NCBI GenBank assembly: GCA_003281525.1
Contig: QCBT01000003.1
Location: forward strand, 1 to 64,000
DNA from: Prochlorococcus sp. AG-347-J06
GTDB lineage: Bacteria > Cyanobacteriota > Cyanobacteriia > PCC-6307 > Cyanobiaceae
Length of the DNA: 64,000 nucleotides
Direction: 5' to 3'
A model generated the notes under the pieces. That model had not been told where the DNA came from and ran no database searches. It was given only the letters and a program-made list of their open reading frames with translations. The position numbers were made by a program, and so were the translations under genes. Every line of letters starts with the position of its first letter. Position 1 is the first letter of the stretch. Positions 33,315 through 43,849 of the stretch are shown piece after piece.

Positions 33315-36041
33315 TCATGAATTATTGTCAATTCTTTTTGTTGCAGGATTAATATCTTCAGAGACTTTTATAAGATCATTAGATTCAGAAACAGGAAAAC
33401 GATTAATAGCTTTTAATGCTAGCTTGGCTTTGCTCTTTAATTTATTACTAACACCAATACAGTATTGCACTTGAGAAAGAACATCAATTGATCTTCTAAT
33501 AATCCTCACCACATCACCTTCGTCTAATGAAGTATTAAAAACTAAATCTTTCCATTTTTTTCCTCTTGCCCATTCAGAAATAATTCCAGTCAACTCTGTT
33601 TCTAAATAGATGGGAATTTCAATATGAAACTTATTTTGTTGAAAAGAGACTAATTTTCTTAAACCATCTAATTCATTAAAAACATCTATTACCTTTAAAG
33701 AAGGCTTGAAATTGCACCAAAGATTAGGCCTCCTTACATCAACACATATAGCTTGAATAATTGCAGCCAACTCAGGAGGATCTAAATCGTCTAAATAACC
33801 ACTAACTAAAACAAGACCAATCCATAATTCATTTTCACTTCTTATTACACCAACTGTTTGTCCAACTTCTGTCAATTCCAAATCATTTAAACAACCAAAA
33901 TGATTCAAAATTTTAATCAAATCAGTAAAAGTTCTCCAGTTATGATTTTCTTTATCCTCAAGAAGTTTTTTTCTAATATTTATTTCTTGCTCAACATCAA
34001 TAATTCTTTTTCTATATTTCTTTAATTTCTTGGAGTCTCCAAATCTATGAGCAGGATGATCAGTAACTGTTTCTTCTAAATTATTAATTTGTTGCTGTTG
34101 TGCCAAAACTTCCATTGTTAAATCATATTGTGGAGTTTGTAAATCATTTTTTTTAGAAACTTCTAAAATTTGATCCGCATAACACTGCGAAATATCATTT
34201 CCCCTAAATACCTCTCCAGAAAAATACATCTTTGGTACTTCAATTCCTAAGACATCAATTGGATCCAAATCATTAAAAATACTTACTATGTATGAGGGTT
34301 TTATAAGAATAAATAAATTATCAATTGTCAAACACAATAAACTCTTTATTTTTTGGGATTCATATATTTTCTTACAAATTAATCCTGGAACTATTTTTCT
34401 TTTAATTTGAGGAGCTTTAATTGAAATTAAGCTTCCATCTTTAATATATGGGAGTGCATTAGTTATCTCTTCAGATAATTTTTCTGCTGATTGTTTTTCT
34501 AAAATTTTCAAGAGTCTTCTCTCTTCTTTAAGACGATTTTTTAACTTTTCGTATGCATCAAAATCTTTCCATGAAACGTTAGATGTAATTTTTTTTAATT
34601 CAATTAAATCCTTATCTAAGTTTTCAAGAATTATATTCTCACCTGATGATTCACCTAAATATAAAAAACTACCAAAACTTCTTTTAATTAATTCTTTAGA
34701 CTTCTCTAAAGTATAACTTTGTAAAAGATTAAGTACCATTCCATAACTAGGAGTGAATTGACTTTCTAAAGAGTTTGGTTTGCTAATAGCTAGTGCACTT
34801 GCTTCTTTGGCACCTTCGAATCTTGTTTGTAATGTAACAACATATCCCTGGGTATCTTTTCCTCTTCTTCCAGCTCTTCCTGACATTTGCAAAAATTCAC
34901 TGCTAAATAATAATCTATGCCCATCTTCTGTCCTTTTTGATAAAGAAGAAATAACAGTTGTTCTTGCGGGCATATTTATTCCTGCAGCAAGAGTTTCAGT
35001 TGCAAAAACAACTTTTATTAAACCTTGCTGAAATAATTCCTCAACCAATTCTTTCCATGCAGGCAATAATCCAGCATGATGAGATGCAATACCGCGTTTT
35101 AATGCCTCGCATTGAGATTTATCTTTAATTGCTTCCTGATTATTTTTAAGATAAACATCTAATTTTTGGGATATCATACTTGCTTCTGAATAACTCACTA
35201 AAGTTAAATCTTTTATATTCTCAATAGCCTTGTCACAGCCTCTTCTACTAAAAATAAAATAAATAGCTGGCAACATATTTCGTTCAGCTAGTTTCGAGAT
35301 CACAAAGCCAATTGAGGGAGACTTTGGTTGCATTATCCTGCCCACTTTCCCTCTTCTTTTTTGCCCTTTAGGAGCTCTCCAAATCTTACAGTTTGGATGA
35401 ATTCCATTACCCTTATTATTTAAAAGTGGATGGAGGCCTTTAAAACTACAAAAAATAAAATCAAGTGGGACTGGTCTCTTATCACTATTAATAAGTACTG
35501 TGGGCCCATGAACTTTTTCTATCCAATTTTGTAATTGATCTGCATTGGCTATTGTTGCTGATAAAGCTATTATTTGAGTCCTAGTGGGGCAATGGATTAT
35601 AGTTTCTTCCCAAACTGTGCCTCTTTGGGGGTCATTCATATAATGACATTCATCAAGAATCACAGTTTCTAAATTTTCTAAGGGATCATCAAATTCATCA
35701 AATTCGCCATAAAGCATGTTCCTAAAAATCTCAGTCGTCATTACTAAGATTGGTGCTTCCCTATTTATACTTATATCTCCAGTTAAAAGACCAACTTTAT
35801 TGGCACCATATTGATTAGCAAAATCTCTAAACTTTTGATTAGATAGGGCTTTTAAAGGTGTTGTATAAAAAACTCTGCTGTCATGAGATAAGCCTCTATA
35901 TATAGCAAATTCACCTATCAATGTTTTACCCGAACCTGTTGGTGCCGTTAAAACAACAGAATTTCCGCTATTAATAGCTCGTATTGCTTCTAATTGAAAA
36001 TCATCTAGTGGAAAGGGGAAATATTCCTCTAAATTAAGCAA
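33315..36041 (-). CDS. DEAD/DEAH-box RNA helicase, Ski2/Mtr4-like
   Basis: VVLTAPTGSGKTLIGEFAIY; VILDECHYMND; IIALSATIANADQLQNWI; FATETLAAGINMPARTTVI; QMSGRAGRRGKDTQGYVV. Confidence 0.94.
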   Translation of the reverse strand: MLNLEEYFPFPLDDFQLEAIRAINSGNSVVLTAPTGSGKTLIGEFAIYRGLSHDSRVFYTTPLKALSNQKFRDFANQYGANKVGLLTGDISINREAPILVMTTEIFRNMLYGEFDEFDDPLENLETVILDECHYMNDPQRGTVWEETIIHCPTRTQIIALSATIANADQLQNWIEKVHGPTVLINSDKRPVPLDFIFCSFKGLHPLLNNKGNGIHPNCKIWRAPKGQKRRGKVGRIMQPKSPSIGFVISKLAERNMLPAIYFIFSRRGCDKAIENIKDLTLVSYSEASMISQKLDVYLKNNQEAIKDKSQCEALKRGIASHHAGLLPAWKELVEELFQQGLIKVVFATETLAAGINMPARTTVISSLSKRTEDGHRLLFSSEFLQMSGRAGRRGKDTQGYVVTLQTRFEGAKEASALAISKPNSLESQFTPSYGMVLNLLQSYTLEKSKELIKRSFGSFLYLGESSGENIILENLDKDLIELKKITSNVSWKDFDAYEKLKNRLKEERRLLKILEKQSAEKLSEEITNALPYIKDGSLISIKAPQIKRKIVPGLICKKIYESQKIKSLLCLTIDNLFILIKPSYIVSIFNDLDPIDVLGIEVPKMYFSGEVFRGNDISQCYADQILEVSKKNDLQTPQYDLTMEVLAQQQQINNLEETVTDHPAHRFGDSKKLKKYRKRIIDVEQEINIRKKLLEDKENHNWRTFTDLIKILNHFGCLNDLELTEVGQTVGVIRSENELWIGLVLVSGYLDDLDPPELAAIIQAICVDVRRPNLWCNFKPSLKVIDVFNELDGLRKLVSFQQNKFHIEIPIYLETELTGIISEWARGKKWKDLVFNTSLDEGDVVRIIRRSIDVLSQVQYCIGVSNKLKSKAKLALKAINRFPVSESNDLIKVSEDINPATKRIDNNS

Positions 36042-36180
36042 TAATTGTGATTGAAGAGAGGATGAGTTAACTTCTTAATATATGATCTATATAGATATTA
36101 ATAAACAAAAAATACCTTGCAAACTTTAATAGTAAATCTAAATCTTTTTAATTAAATCCACCATATTTTATTTTACTAAA

Positions 36181-37320
36181 ATGAAAAAAGTAAAAATTCC
36201 AAAAAATAGAATCCGTAAATTAAAAACATTTTCCTTAGGCAAAAAATCATTCGAGCTTCTAAGTTTAAATTCGCAAAATAAAAAACTTATAGACTTGTGC
36301 AGTAATGATTATTTTGGATTAAGTAGGGACAAAGATTTAATAAAAGCTGCTTACGAAATAAGCTTCTTAGAGGGTATTGGTTCAGGAAGCTCTAGGTTTA
36401 TTACAGGTTCAAGACCAATACATAAATTATTAGAAACAGAACTTGCCAAGTGGCTTGATCAAGAGAAAGTATTACTTTTCCCTAGCGGATTTCAAGCCAA
36501 CATAGCCGCTATCCAGGCTTTAGCAAACAGAAATAGTATTGTAATAGCAGATAAATTGATTCATAACTCTTTATTGGTTGGAGTCAAAGCTGCTCAAGCA
36601 AAACTGGTTCGATTTTCACACAATAATTTAAAAGATTTAGAAGATAAAATTATTAAATCTAACCCCACAAAAAAATCCATCTTAGTTGTTGTTGAATCTC
36701 TTTATAGCATGGAGGGATCAATTGCTCCGCTCAGAGAAATAACGGAAATTTGCAAAAAAAATAGTGTTCAATTATTAGTTGACGAAGCTCATGCAATTGG
36801 GATCTTGGGCCCTGAAGGTAAGGGTTTAAGTTTTAATTGCCGTTCAGATATAACTATGATCACTGGAACATTTGGGAAAGCATTTGGAAGTGGTGGAGCT
36901 TTCATAGCTTCTAATTCAGAAATTGGTGAATATCTTATCCAAACAAGTGGTGCATTTAGGTACACAACCGCTCTTGCGCCATCTTTAGCCGCTGGAGCGC
37001 TAGAAGGTTTAAAAAAAATTCTTGAAAATAAAGAATGGGGTAATGATCTTTTATCTTCTGCGAAGATATGGAAAGATGAAATTATTAAAAATTTTATTTT
37101 TCCAGTTCAGGGAGATTCTCACATTTTATCAATTATTGTTGGCCAAGAAGAGAAGGCAATTTATCTACAAAAATATCTCGAAGACAATGGGTTTTTAGCA
37201 ATTGCGATAAGACCTCCAACTGTTCCAGTAGGGCAATCAAGAATCAGAATAACAATACGAAGAAACTTAGATTTTAATCTGCTAAAAAATTTCATTGCAG
37301 TATTGAAAGAGTTTAAATGA
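36181..37320 (+). CDS. bioF: 8-amino-7-oxononanoate synthase
   Basis: LCSNDYFGLSRD; GSGSSRFITGSRPIHKLLE; LLVDEAHAIGILGPEGKG; MITGTFGKAFGSGGAF. Confidence 0.94.
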   Translation: MKKVKIPKNRIRKLKTFSLGKKSFELLSLNSQNKKLIDLCSNDYFGLSRDKDLIKAAYEISFLEGIGSGSSRFITGSRPIHKLLETELAKWLDQEKVLLFPSGFQANIAAIQALANRNSIVIADKLIHNSLLVGVKAAQAKLVRFSHNNLKDLEDKIIKSNPTKKSILVVVESLYSMEGSIAPLREITEICKKNSVQLLVDEAHAIGILGPEGKGLSFNCRSDITMITGTFGKAFGSGGAFIASNSEIGEYLIQTSGAFRYTTALAPSLAAGALEGLKKILENKEWGNDLLSSAKIWKDEIIKNFIFPVQGDSHILSIIVGQEEKAIYLQKYLEDNGFLAIAIRPPTVPVGQSRIRITIRRNLDFNLLKNFIAVLKEFK

Positions 37321-38021
37321 AACAAATTATTACTCAACATGGCTGGGGACTAAATAAATATTTCTGGGATGATTATAAAATTGATTTTTTAAATAATAAT
37401 TGGTATTGGCAAGATAATGAAAGGGGCTATTTTTCGACAAATAATTATCAAGCAAAATGGATTAAAAGCGAATCTAAAAAGGAAATCAGAATGACTTTAT
37501 GCCATTCATTTGGTTTTCATTTAATGCAAAAAAAAATTTTAAAAGAAGCAACTCATATTGTTCTTATAAATTCTTTTAATAATTTTCTTCCTTTAAGTAA
37601 TAAGAGAAACTTTATTTTGAGGTCTCTAAAAAGAATGGAAACAAAAATCATAAAAAATGAACCTGAGGATATGTTGAAAGAGTTTATACATAGATCATTT
37701 ATGCCAAATCATATGAATAATAGTTTTAAAAATATCTTTTATAAAAGTTTAGATAATTTAAATAAAACTCTTCTTTTAAGTGATTTAAAACAACTTTACA
37801 TCAATAGAGATTTTCCAATATTTTTAAGAAAAGATTGCAAAATTATTTTTATAAAGTCAGAAAATGATTTGATCCTTGACAACGAATCAAATAATAACTT
37901 TTTAGATTCCTTAAATAAAAAACTTGATAGGAAGCCAATTTTAATTAAATTAGCTCAACAAGGTCATTGCTTGAATAATTTAAATTTGTACGAGATCTTA
38001 TTTAATCCACTTAATAATTGA
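37317..38021 (+). CDS. bioK: Alpha/beta-hydrolase in the bio operon, likely pimeloyl-ACP methyl ester esterase of the BioK type
   Basis: Sits between bioF and bioC where bioH/bioG/bioK occur; nucleophile-elbow-like LCHSFGFHL and C-terminal QQGHCLNN. Confidence 0.65.
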   Translation: MKQIITQHGWGLNKYFWDDYKIDFLNNNWYWQDNERGYFSTNNYQAKWIKSESKKEIRMTLCHSFGFHLMQKKILKEATHIVLINSFNNFLPLSNKRNFILRSLKRMETKIIKNEPEDMLKEFIHRSFMPNHMNNSFKNIFYKSLDNLNKTLLLSDLKQLYINRDFPIFLRKDCKIIFIKSENDLILDNESNNNFLDSLNKKLDRKPILIKLAQQGHCLNNLNLYEILFNPLNN

Positions 38022-38022
38022 A

Positions 38023-38784
38023 ATGGATAGTAAAAAGTGGAATGAGAAAATAAAAAATAATTTCAATGATGCTGCATATCGGTACTTAGAGCATTCAAAT
38101 ATTCAAAAATTTTTTGCAAAAAAGATTGTTCAATTAATCAAAGAATTAAATCCCCAAAAAAAAGGTGAATGGATAGATCTAGGATCAGGACCAGGACTAT
38201 TAGCGGATGAAATAGAAAAAAAATTTCCTTCCCAAAAAGTATCCAGAATTGATTTCAGCAAAAAAATGCTTCTTGAGAATAAATTATCTAGAAAAAAAAT
38301 TTTATGGGATTTGAATAATGATTTACCTCCTGAAATAAAAAAATGTTCTCTATTAACATCTAACTTTTGCATACATTGGTTAAACAACCCAGAAAAGATA
38401 ATAAAAAATTGGTTTAGCAAATTAACACCTGGAGGTTTTTTAATCATTTCATATCCAACAAAAGATTGTTTCCCTGAATGGAAAGATACTTGTAAAAAAA
38501 TTGATATTGAATATAGCGGTCTTAATTTCCTTTGCTCTAAAGAATTATTAAAAGATTTCAAATCAACTGAAATACATAATTCAAAGCAGTTTAATTATCT
38601 TGAAAATTTTGAAGATGTATATAAGCTTTTTAGAAGCATTAAAAATGTAGGAGCACAATCAACAAATTGTAAACGCAAAACAGTAAAGGAGTTAAAAGAA
38701 ATTCAAAAGTTTTGGCCAAAGAATTACAATAATACAGTGAACCTTTCATGGCAAATTGAGATTCAAATCATAAAGAAATTATGA
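38023..38784 (+). CDS. bioC: Malonyl-ACP O-methyltransferase
   Basis: SAM-binding WIDLGSGPGLLADEIE; FNDAAYRYLEHSNIQ; LLTSNFCIHWLNNPEKII; operon context. Confidence 0.88.
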   Translation: MDSKKWNEKIKNNFNDAAYRYLEHSNIQKFFAKKIVQLIKELNPQKKGEWIDLGSGPGLLADEIEKKFPSQKVSRIDFSKKMLLENKLSRKKILWDLNNDLPPEIKKCSLLTSNFCIHWLNNPEKIIKNWFSKLTPGGFLIISYPTKDCFPEWKDTCKKIDIEYSGLNFLCSKELLKDFKSTEIHNSKQFNYLENFEDVYKLFRSIKNVGAQSTNCKRKTVKELKEIQKFWPKNYNNTVNLSWQIEIQIIKKL

Positions 38785-39446
38785 GTAATCACAATAATAT
38801 TTTCAAATTTATAATTTGTGGAACTGATACTGATATTGGGAAAACTTTAATAAGCTCTTTTTTCGTTAAAGGATTAAATTCCTTTTATTGGAAGCCTATT
38901 CAAAGTGGTATTGAATCGCAAACTGATAGTCAAACTGTTGAAAAACTTGCACAAGTGAGTAAAGAGAAAATCATCAAAGAAGCTTATGTCTTTACAAAAC
39001 CTCTATCTCCTCATTGGGCTGCTGAAATAGATCAAAAAACTATTAACTTTGACAAGTTGAGATTGCCAAAAGTGCAGGGCTCACTAATTGTAGAAACTGC
39101 AGGTGGATTAATGGTTCCAATAACACGCAATTTTTTGCAAATAGATCAAATAAAACAATGGGATCTTCCGGTAATACTTGTATGTAAGAGCTCACTTGGC
39201 ACTCTTAACCATACCCTGCTTAGTATTGAGGCCTTAAAACGAAGAAATATTAAGATTTTAGGTTTAGTAGTCAATGGCGAAAAACATACAGATAATCCGA
39301 AAACTCTAGTAGATTTTAGTGGTATTCCTTTAATTGCTGAATTTCCTTACATCAAAAAAATGGACTCAAATAGTTTAGATATACTATGGAAAGAACTTGA
39401 AATTAAAAATAAGTTGATCTCACTATTACACTCAAAAATAAGTTAA
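38781..39446 (+). CDS. bioD: Dethiobiotin synthase
   Basis: FIICGTDTDIGKTLISSFF; YWKPIQSGIESQTDS; LIVETAGGLMVPI. Confidence 0.94.
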   Translation: MSNHNNIFKFIICGTDTDIGKTLISSFFVKGLNSFYWKPIQSGIESQTDSQTVEKLAQVSKEKIIKEAYVFTKPLSPHWAAEIDQKTINFDKLRLPKVQGSLIVETAGGLMVPITRNFLQIDQIKQWDLPVILVCKSSLGTLNHTLLSIEALKRRNIKILGLVVNGEKHTDNPKTLVDFSGIPLIAEFPYIKKMDSNSLDILWKELEIKNKLISLLHSKIS

Positions 39447-40748
39447 ATGAAATCTTTGGATTCAAAAACTCCAAATCAAGATTGGCACCCAAATATTTGG
39501 CCACCTTTTACACAAATCAATAACAGCAAACCGCAAATAGAAGTAACTCATGGTAAAGATGCCCTCCTATTTACTAAAGATTCTAAAAAAGAGCTAATAG
39601 ATGCAATTAGTAGTTGGTGGGTAACTCTTCATGGTCATAGCAATGAATATATTTCAAATGCCATTTTCGATCAATCAAAAAAACTTGAGCAAGTTATATT
39701 TGCTGATTTCTTACATCCACAGGCAAAAAAATTAGCGGAAAGACTTAGTGAATTAACAAAACTAGATAGATTATTCTTTTCTGATAACGGTTCTACAGCT
39801 GTCGAAGTCGCTTTAAAAATCGCCTTCCAATCATGGCAAAATAGAGGAGAGACAAGAACTCAAATAGTAGCTTTTGATGGCGCTTATCATGGTGATACAT
39901 TTGGAGCAATGGCTTTAGGTGAAAGAAATATTTTTAATGAGAATTTCGATAATCTTATGTTCCCTGTTAGAAGAGTCCCATGGCCTTCAACTTGGATGAA
40001 CGATGAAAGAGTAGAAAATAAAGAAAATGAGGCTATCCAAAAATTAGAAACTCTACTTAAAACTCCTACAGTTGCAGTAATCCTTGAGCCACTTGTTCAA
40101 GGAGCAGGAGGAATGAATATGGTTAGGCCTCAGTTCATAAAAAAAGTTTCAGAAATTATAAAAAATAATAATTCTTTGTTAATTGCCGATGAAGTATTGA
40201 CTGGGTTTGGAAGATGTGGAAGCCTTTTTGCGTTTCAAAAGGCAAAAATCATTCCTGATTTAATAAGTATTTCAAAAGGTTTAACTGGTGGATTTTTACC
40301 AATGGGAATAACTTTATGTAAAGAAAAAATTTTTCAATCGTTTATTGATGATTCCCCAAGAAAAACTTTTTGGCATGGACATAGTTTTACTGCTAATCCT
40401 TTAGGTTGTGCTGCAGCAAATGCTAGCCTTGATTTATTAGAAAAAGAACCACAAAAATACCTTTCATTTGAAGAAAAACATTTATCTCATTTAATTAAAT
40501 TTAAAAACTTACCTTATATAACAAAGGTAAGGGTATCTGGCACAATTGCTGCCTTCGATTTAGATATTGGGAACAAAAAAGGTTATTTTAATAATATTGG
40601 GAAAGAAATAAAGAGTCTTGCAATGGAGCAAGGTTTATTCATTAGGCCACTCGGGAATGTTATTTATCTCTTGCCGCCTCTCTGTATAACAGATGATCAA
40701 TTAGAAAAGAGTTACTGGATAATAAGGCAAATCTTAGACAATCTTTAG
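39447..40748 (+). CDS. bioA: Adenosylmethionine-8-amino-7-oxononanoate transaminase
   Basis: HPNIWPPFTQI; LIDAISSWWVTLHGHSNEYI; FFSDNGSTAVEVALKIAFQSW; LIADEVLTGFGRCGSLFAFQ; ISKGLTGGFLPMG. Confidence 0.96.
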   Translation: MKSLDSKTPNQDWHPNIWPPFTQINNSKPQIEVTHGKDALLFTKDSKKELIDAISSWWVTLHGHSNEYISNAIFDQSKKLEQVIFADFLHPQAKKLAERLSELTKLDRLFFSDNGSTAVEVALKIAFQSWQNRGETRTQIVAFDGAYHGDTFGAMALGERNIFNENFDNLMFPVRRVPWPSTWMNDERVENKENEAIQKLETLLKTPTVAVILEPLVQGAGGMNMVRPQFIKKVSEIIKNNNSLLIADEVLTGFGRCGSLFAFQKAKIIPDLISISKGLTGGFLPMGITLCKEKIFQSFIDDSPRKTFWHGHSFTANPLGCAAANASLDLLEKEPQKYLSFEEKHLSHLIKFKNLPYITKVRVSGTIAAFDLDIGNKKGYFNNIGKEIKSLAMEQGLFIRPLGNVIYLLPPLCITDDQLEKSYWIIRQILDNL

Positions 40749-40756
40749 ATAGAAAT

Positions 40757-41014
40757 TTAAGGTCCCTGCAGTATTGCATTTTCCACATCTTCTCTATTAA
40801 TGCAATACGAGAATAGTCTTTTAGTTTCTTGTCCTTCACTTTCCCATATAACACTTAAATCTTCTTGTTCAAAAATAATAGTTGCATTCCAATTAGAAAG
40901 TAATAGGTACCATTTAGATGTATTATTAACATCTTTAACAGCACCTAATTCAGTTAACCACAATTCCAATGATTGCAGTGAATGTTGGTTAATGGGTTTT
41001 TTAGGGAGATTCAC
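40757..41014 (-). CDS. DUF3143-like small cyanobacterial protein
   Basis: LQSLELWLTELGAVKDVNNTSKWYLLLSNWNATIIFEQEDLSVIWE. Confidence 0.62.
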   Translation of the reverse strand: MNLPKKPINQHSLQSLELWLTELGAVKDVNNTSKWYLLLSNWNATIIFEQEDLSVIWESEGQETKRLFSYCINREDVENAILQGP

Positions 41015-41030
41015 AAACTTTTTTAAAGTA

Positions 41031-41471
41031 TCATTTTACTAACCAGATAGGTATTGTATCTAATTCTTTGCCAGTAAAAGAGGCAATAAAAATTGAACAA
41101 ATCAAACTAATAGAAATAATAATAAATAAAAGAAATAATGAAAACAATTCCCCATTTGAAAGAGGTCTTCTGTTACCTATTAAATTTTGATTATTTGAAT
41201 CGATTATTAAATTATTTAATACTTTAGTATTATGCTTACTTCTTGATTTTTCCTTTAGTTTGTCATCATATATTTTCCTTAAATTACTATTATTCAAATT
41301 TTCATAAGCTTCCAAAACTTCTTGAAATTTACTTTTAGCATCGTCTATTTCTAAAGAAGTTGTATCAGGATGCAACTCAATGGAAAGTTTGCAAAATGCC
41401 TTTCTTAATTCATGATTTGAGGCATTTTCATCTACACCTAAAATTTTGTAATAAGAAATTTCCCCTTTCAA
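41031..41471 (-). CDS. J-domain (DnaJ-like) protein with C-terminal transmembrane segment
   Basis: SYYKILGVDENASNHELRKAFCKLSIELHPDTTS (HPD), then LFLLFIIISISLICSIFIASF. Confidence 0.88.
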   Translation of the reverse strand: MKGEISYYKILGVDENASNHELRKAFCKLSIELHPDTTSLEIDDAKSKFQEVLEAYENLNNSNLRKIYDDKLKEKSRSKHNTKVLNNLIIDSNNQNLIGNRRPLSNGELFSLFLLFIIISISLICSIFIASFTGKELDTIPIWLVK

Positions 41472-41560
41472 AATAATCTTTTATTAATATTGTAATTCTA
41501 ATAAATTTTTAATAAATAGAATGTATTTTATGAATAGTAAAAATTTATATTTATAACGAA

Positions 41561-42274
41561 ATGAAAAAACAAAACATTCCAGAAGAAATTTTTTCCTTAA
41601 TAACTGAAGAAGAGATAATTATGTTTCAAGAATTGCAAATTAAAATTAAAGAATTAAATAATAAAACAAACTTAACGAGATTAATTAATGGTAATGATTA
41701 TTGGGTATCTCAAGTTTTTGACAGCATTTGGCCCTTTAAAGATTTCCCGAACATTAATTTTGATAATAAAAAATTTTTAGATATTGGATCCGGCTGTGGC
41801 TTCCCGGGCTTAGCTTATGCCATAACTCATCCTACTTCAGAAATATACCTAGTTGATTCTTCCAAAAAGAAAACAGATGGGCTAAAAACCTTAATTAAAG
41901 AGATCAATTTCAAAAACAATATTCATGTAATTAATGATCGTATTGAAAACTTAGCACATCTATCATCAATGAGAAATAATTTCAATATAGCGACTACTAG
42001 AGCAGTGAGTAATCCATCAACAGTTTCAGAATATATACTACCAATGCTAAAAAAAGAAGGATTAGGAGTTTTATATTGTGGCAAATGGAATGATGAAGAA
42101 AGTAAAAATCTATATAAAACTTTAGAAATATTAGAAGGAAAATTTAAAGAGAAAAAGAAGATTTTATTACCAAAAGGTAAAGGTACCCGGAATATTATTC
42201 TTATTCAACCTAAAAATCTTTGCCCTGAAATTTACCCTAGAAAAGTCGGTAAACCAGAGAAAAATCCATTATAA
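41561..42274 (+). CDS. rsmG: 16S rRNA (guanine(527)-N7)-methyltransferase
   Basis: NKTNLTRLI; FLDIGSGCGFPGLAYAI; LVDSSKKKTDGL; TTRAVSNPSTVSEYILPMLK. Confidence 0.93.
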   Translation: MKKQNIPEEIFSLITEEEIIMFQELQIKIKELNNKTNLTRLINGNDYWVSQVFDSIWPFKDFPNINFDNKKFLDIGSGCGFPGLAYAITHPTSEIYLVDSSKKKTDGLKTLIKEINFKNNIHVINDRIENLAHLSSMRNNFNIATTRAVSNPSTVSEYILPMLKKEGLGVLYCGKWNDEESKNLYKTLEILEGKFKEKKKILLPKGKGTRNIILIQPKNLCPEIYPRKVGKPEKNPL

Positions 42275-42276
42275 AA

Positions 42277-43470
42277 TTATTTTTTTGATAATCTTTTAGC
42301 AACGTTATCTCCAAACTTTTCTTTTAAAGTTCTTAATTTTCTTATAACTTTTTTTGGATTTATATGGCCTTTTAAAACTTTCAATAATTGCCCTTCAGAA
42401 ACATCTACATCTAGCAAATTAGCGTTAGATCCTGGGAACCAGTGACTTCCATTACCAAGCAATTGATATCTAGCTTTTGCAAATCCTTCCATATCCAACC
42501 AATCAATTAAATTTGAAAGCCATAGAAGAACAGGAATATTGATATTACCAGGAGTATTTTCCCAACTCGGTAAATTTCTATTCCAATTTTGATGCCACTC
42601 TAAACCTAAAGCATTAATCGATTCCTCCCTTAATCTATTTATTATCTTTGGAACATACTTCTCGGATTCTGATAACAACGAAACAGCTTCTAAATGCAAA
42701 TAAAAATCTGCCTCTTTTGCAATACCTACACTAAGGGTATGGATATTTTTATTTCTTAAACAAAAAAGATCATTAAAAATTATAGGATGAAGTGGTCTAC
42801 AAAGTTCCAACATTTTATTTGAGGGAGTATGAAGATGTCCCCCTTTATCTGTAGGGCTTATTATAAATACCCCAAGATCATACTTATTTGCTAAATTAAT
42901 AACGTTTGTATTTGCTTGATTTATGAAATACCAGTGCAAATTTACATAATCAAATAAGTTTGTTGAAATAGCCTTCTCAATGAGAGAAGATTTTCCATGA
43001 GTTGAAAATCCAATAGAACCAATTAAATTTTCTTTTTGAAAATTCCTTAAAATATCGATACAACCTCCATCTCGAATAGACTGATATAAATGTTCATCCC
43101 TATTAATGCCATGTATTGCTAGCAAATCAATTCTCTTAACTTTTAATTTTTCAATACTTGTAACAACATCTCTCTTAAACATTTCTGGATCACTATTTGG
43201 AGGAATCTTTGTTTGGATAATGTTTGGGATTTTTTTCGTATGTTTAAAACCCACTCCTAATTGCACTTCTGAGGTTCCATAATACTTTGCAGTTTCTACA
43301 TGACTTAAGCCATATTTGTTTGCGAGATTTAAGATATTTTCTACTTTATTTTGTTCTTCATATGAAATCTCAGAAATATCTAACTGATCCCAACTTTTTT
43401 GAAATCTCATGCCACCTAAAGATAAAACAGGAATATTTAGATTGGTTCGACCAAATCTCCGATATTGCAT
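42277..43470 (-). CDS. Aldo/keto reductase
   Basis: MQYRRFGRTNLNIPVLSLGGMRFQ; HVETAKYYGTSEVQLGVG; IGSIGFSTHG. Confidence 0.9.
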   Translation of the reverse strand: MQYRRFGRTNLNIPVLSLGGMRFQKSWDQLDISEISYEEQNKVENILNLANKYGLSHVETAKYYGTSEVQLGVGFKHTKKIPNIIQTKIPPNSDPEMFKRDVVTSIEKLKVKRIDLLAIHGINRDEHLYQSIRDGGCIDILRNFQKENLIGSIGFSTHGKSSLIEKAISTNLFDYVNLHWYFINQANTNVINLANKYDLGVFIISPTDKGGHLHTPSNKMLELCRPLHPIIFNDLFCLRNKNIHTLSVGIAKEADFYLHLEAVSLLSESEKYVPKIINRLREESINALGLEWHQNWNRNLPSWENTPGNINIPVLLWLSNLIDWLDMEGFAKARYQLLGNGSHWFPGSNANLLDVDVSEGQLLKVLKGHINPKKVIRKLRTLKEKFGDNVAKRLSKK

Positions 43471-43480
43471 CTTTTTAAAA

Positions 43481-43840
43481 TTAATGCTTATTCATTCTTG
43501 GTGGTTTTCCAAATGATTGAAACATATCCCTATCGAGACTATTCTCTAGATCATCCAATTCTTCAAAATTCACCCAGTGAATACAATCAACAGGGCACGT
43601 ATCTATCGCTTCTTGTATTACATCAGAACTATCTCCATCTTGTCTCATAGCACGACTTCTACCATGAAATTCATCCACCATGAAAGTGTTCGAAGCTACA
43701 TGTACACAATACTGGCAACCAATACATTTAGACTCATCAACCCAAACAGCTCTTTCTGCTAATTGTCCCCCAAGTACAGGCTCCCAGCCTGTAATTTCAA
43801 TATTCTCTTCAAAATTATCAAATGGATCTGTTAAATCCAT
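43481..43840 (-). CDS. 4Fe-4S ferredoxin
   Basis: WVDESKCIGCQYCVHVASNTFMVDE...AIDTCPVDCIHWV. Confidence 0.92.
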   Translation of the reverse strand: MDLTDPFDNFEENIEITGWEPVLGGQLAERAVWVDESKCIGCQYCVHVASNTFMVDEFHGRSRAMRQDGDSSDVIQEAIDTCPVDCIHWVNFEELDDLENSLDRDMFQSFGKPPRMNKH

Positions 43841-43849
43841 AATATGAAA

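Noticed and set aside
33315-36041. Ski2-like helicase considered as part of a defence system
   Set aside because: Neighbours are fumC and the biotin operon; this helicase type is a conserved cyanobacterial housekeeping gene, with no nuclease or effector partner nearby.
40777-40790. Additional exact DnaA-box 9-mer TTTTCCACA near 40779
   Set aside because: Single copy inside the DUF3143 coding region; consistent with chance expectation.
43287-43762. Small + strand ORFs 43287-43478, 43465-43650 and 43577-43762
   Set aside because: Antisense to the aldo/keto reductase and ferredoxin; mutually overlapping and featureless.
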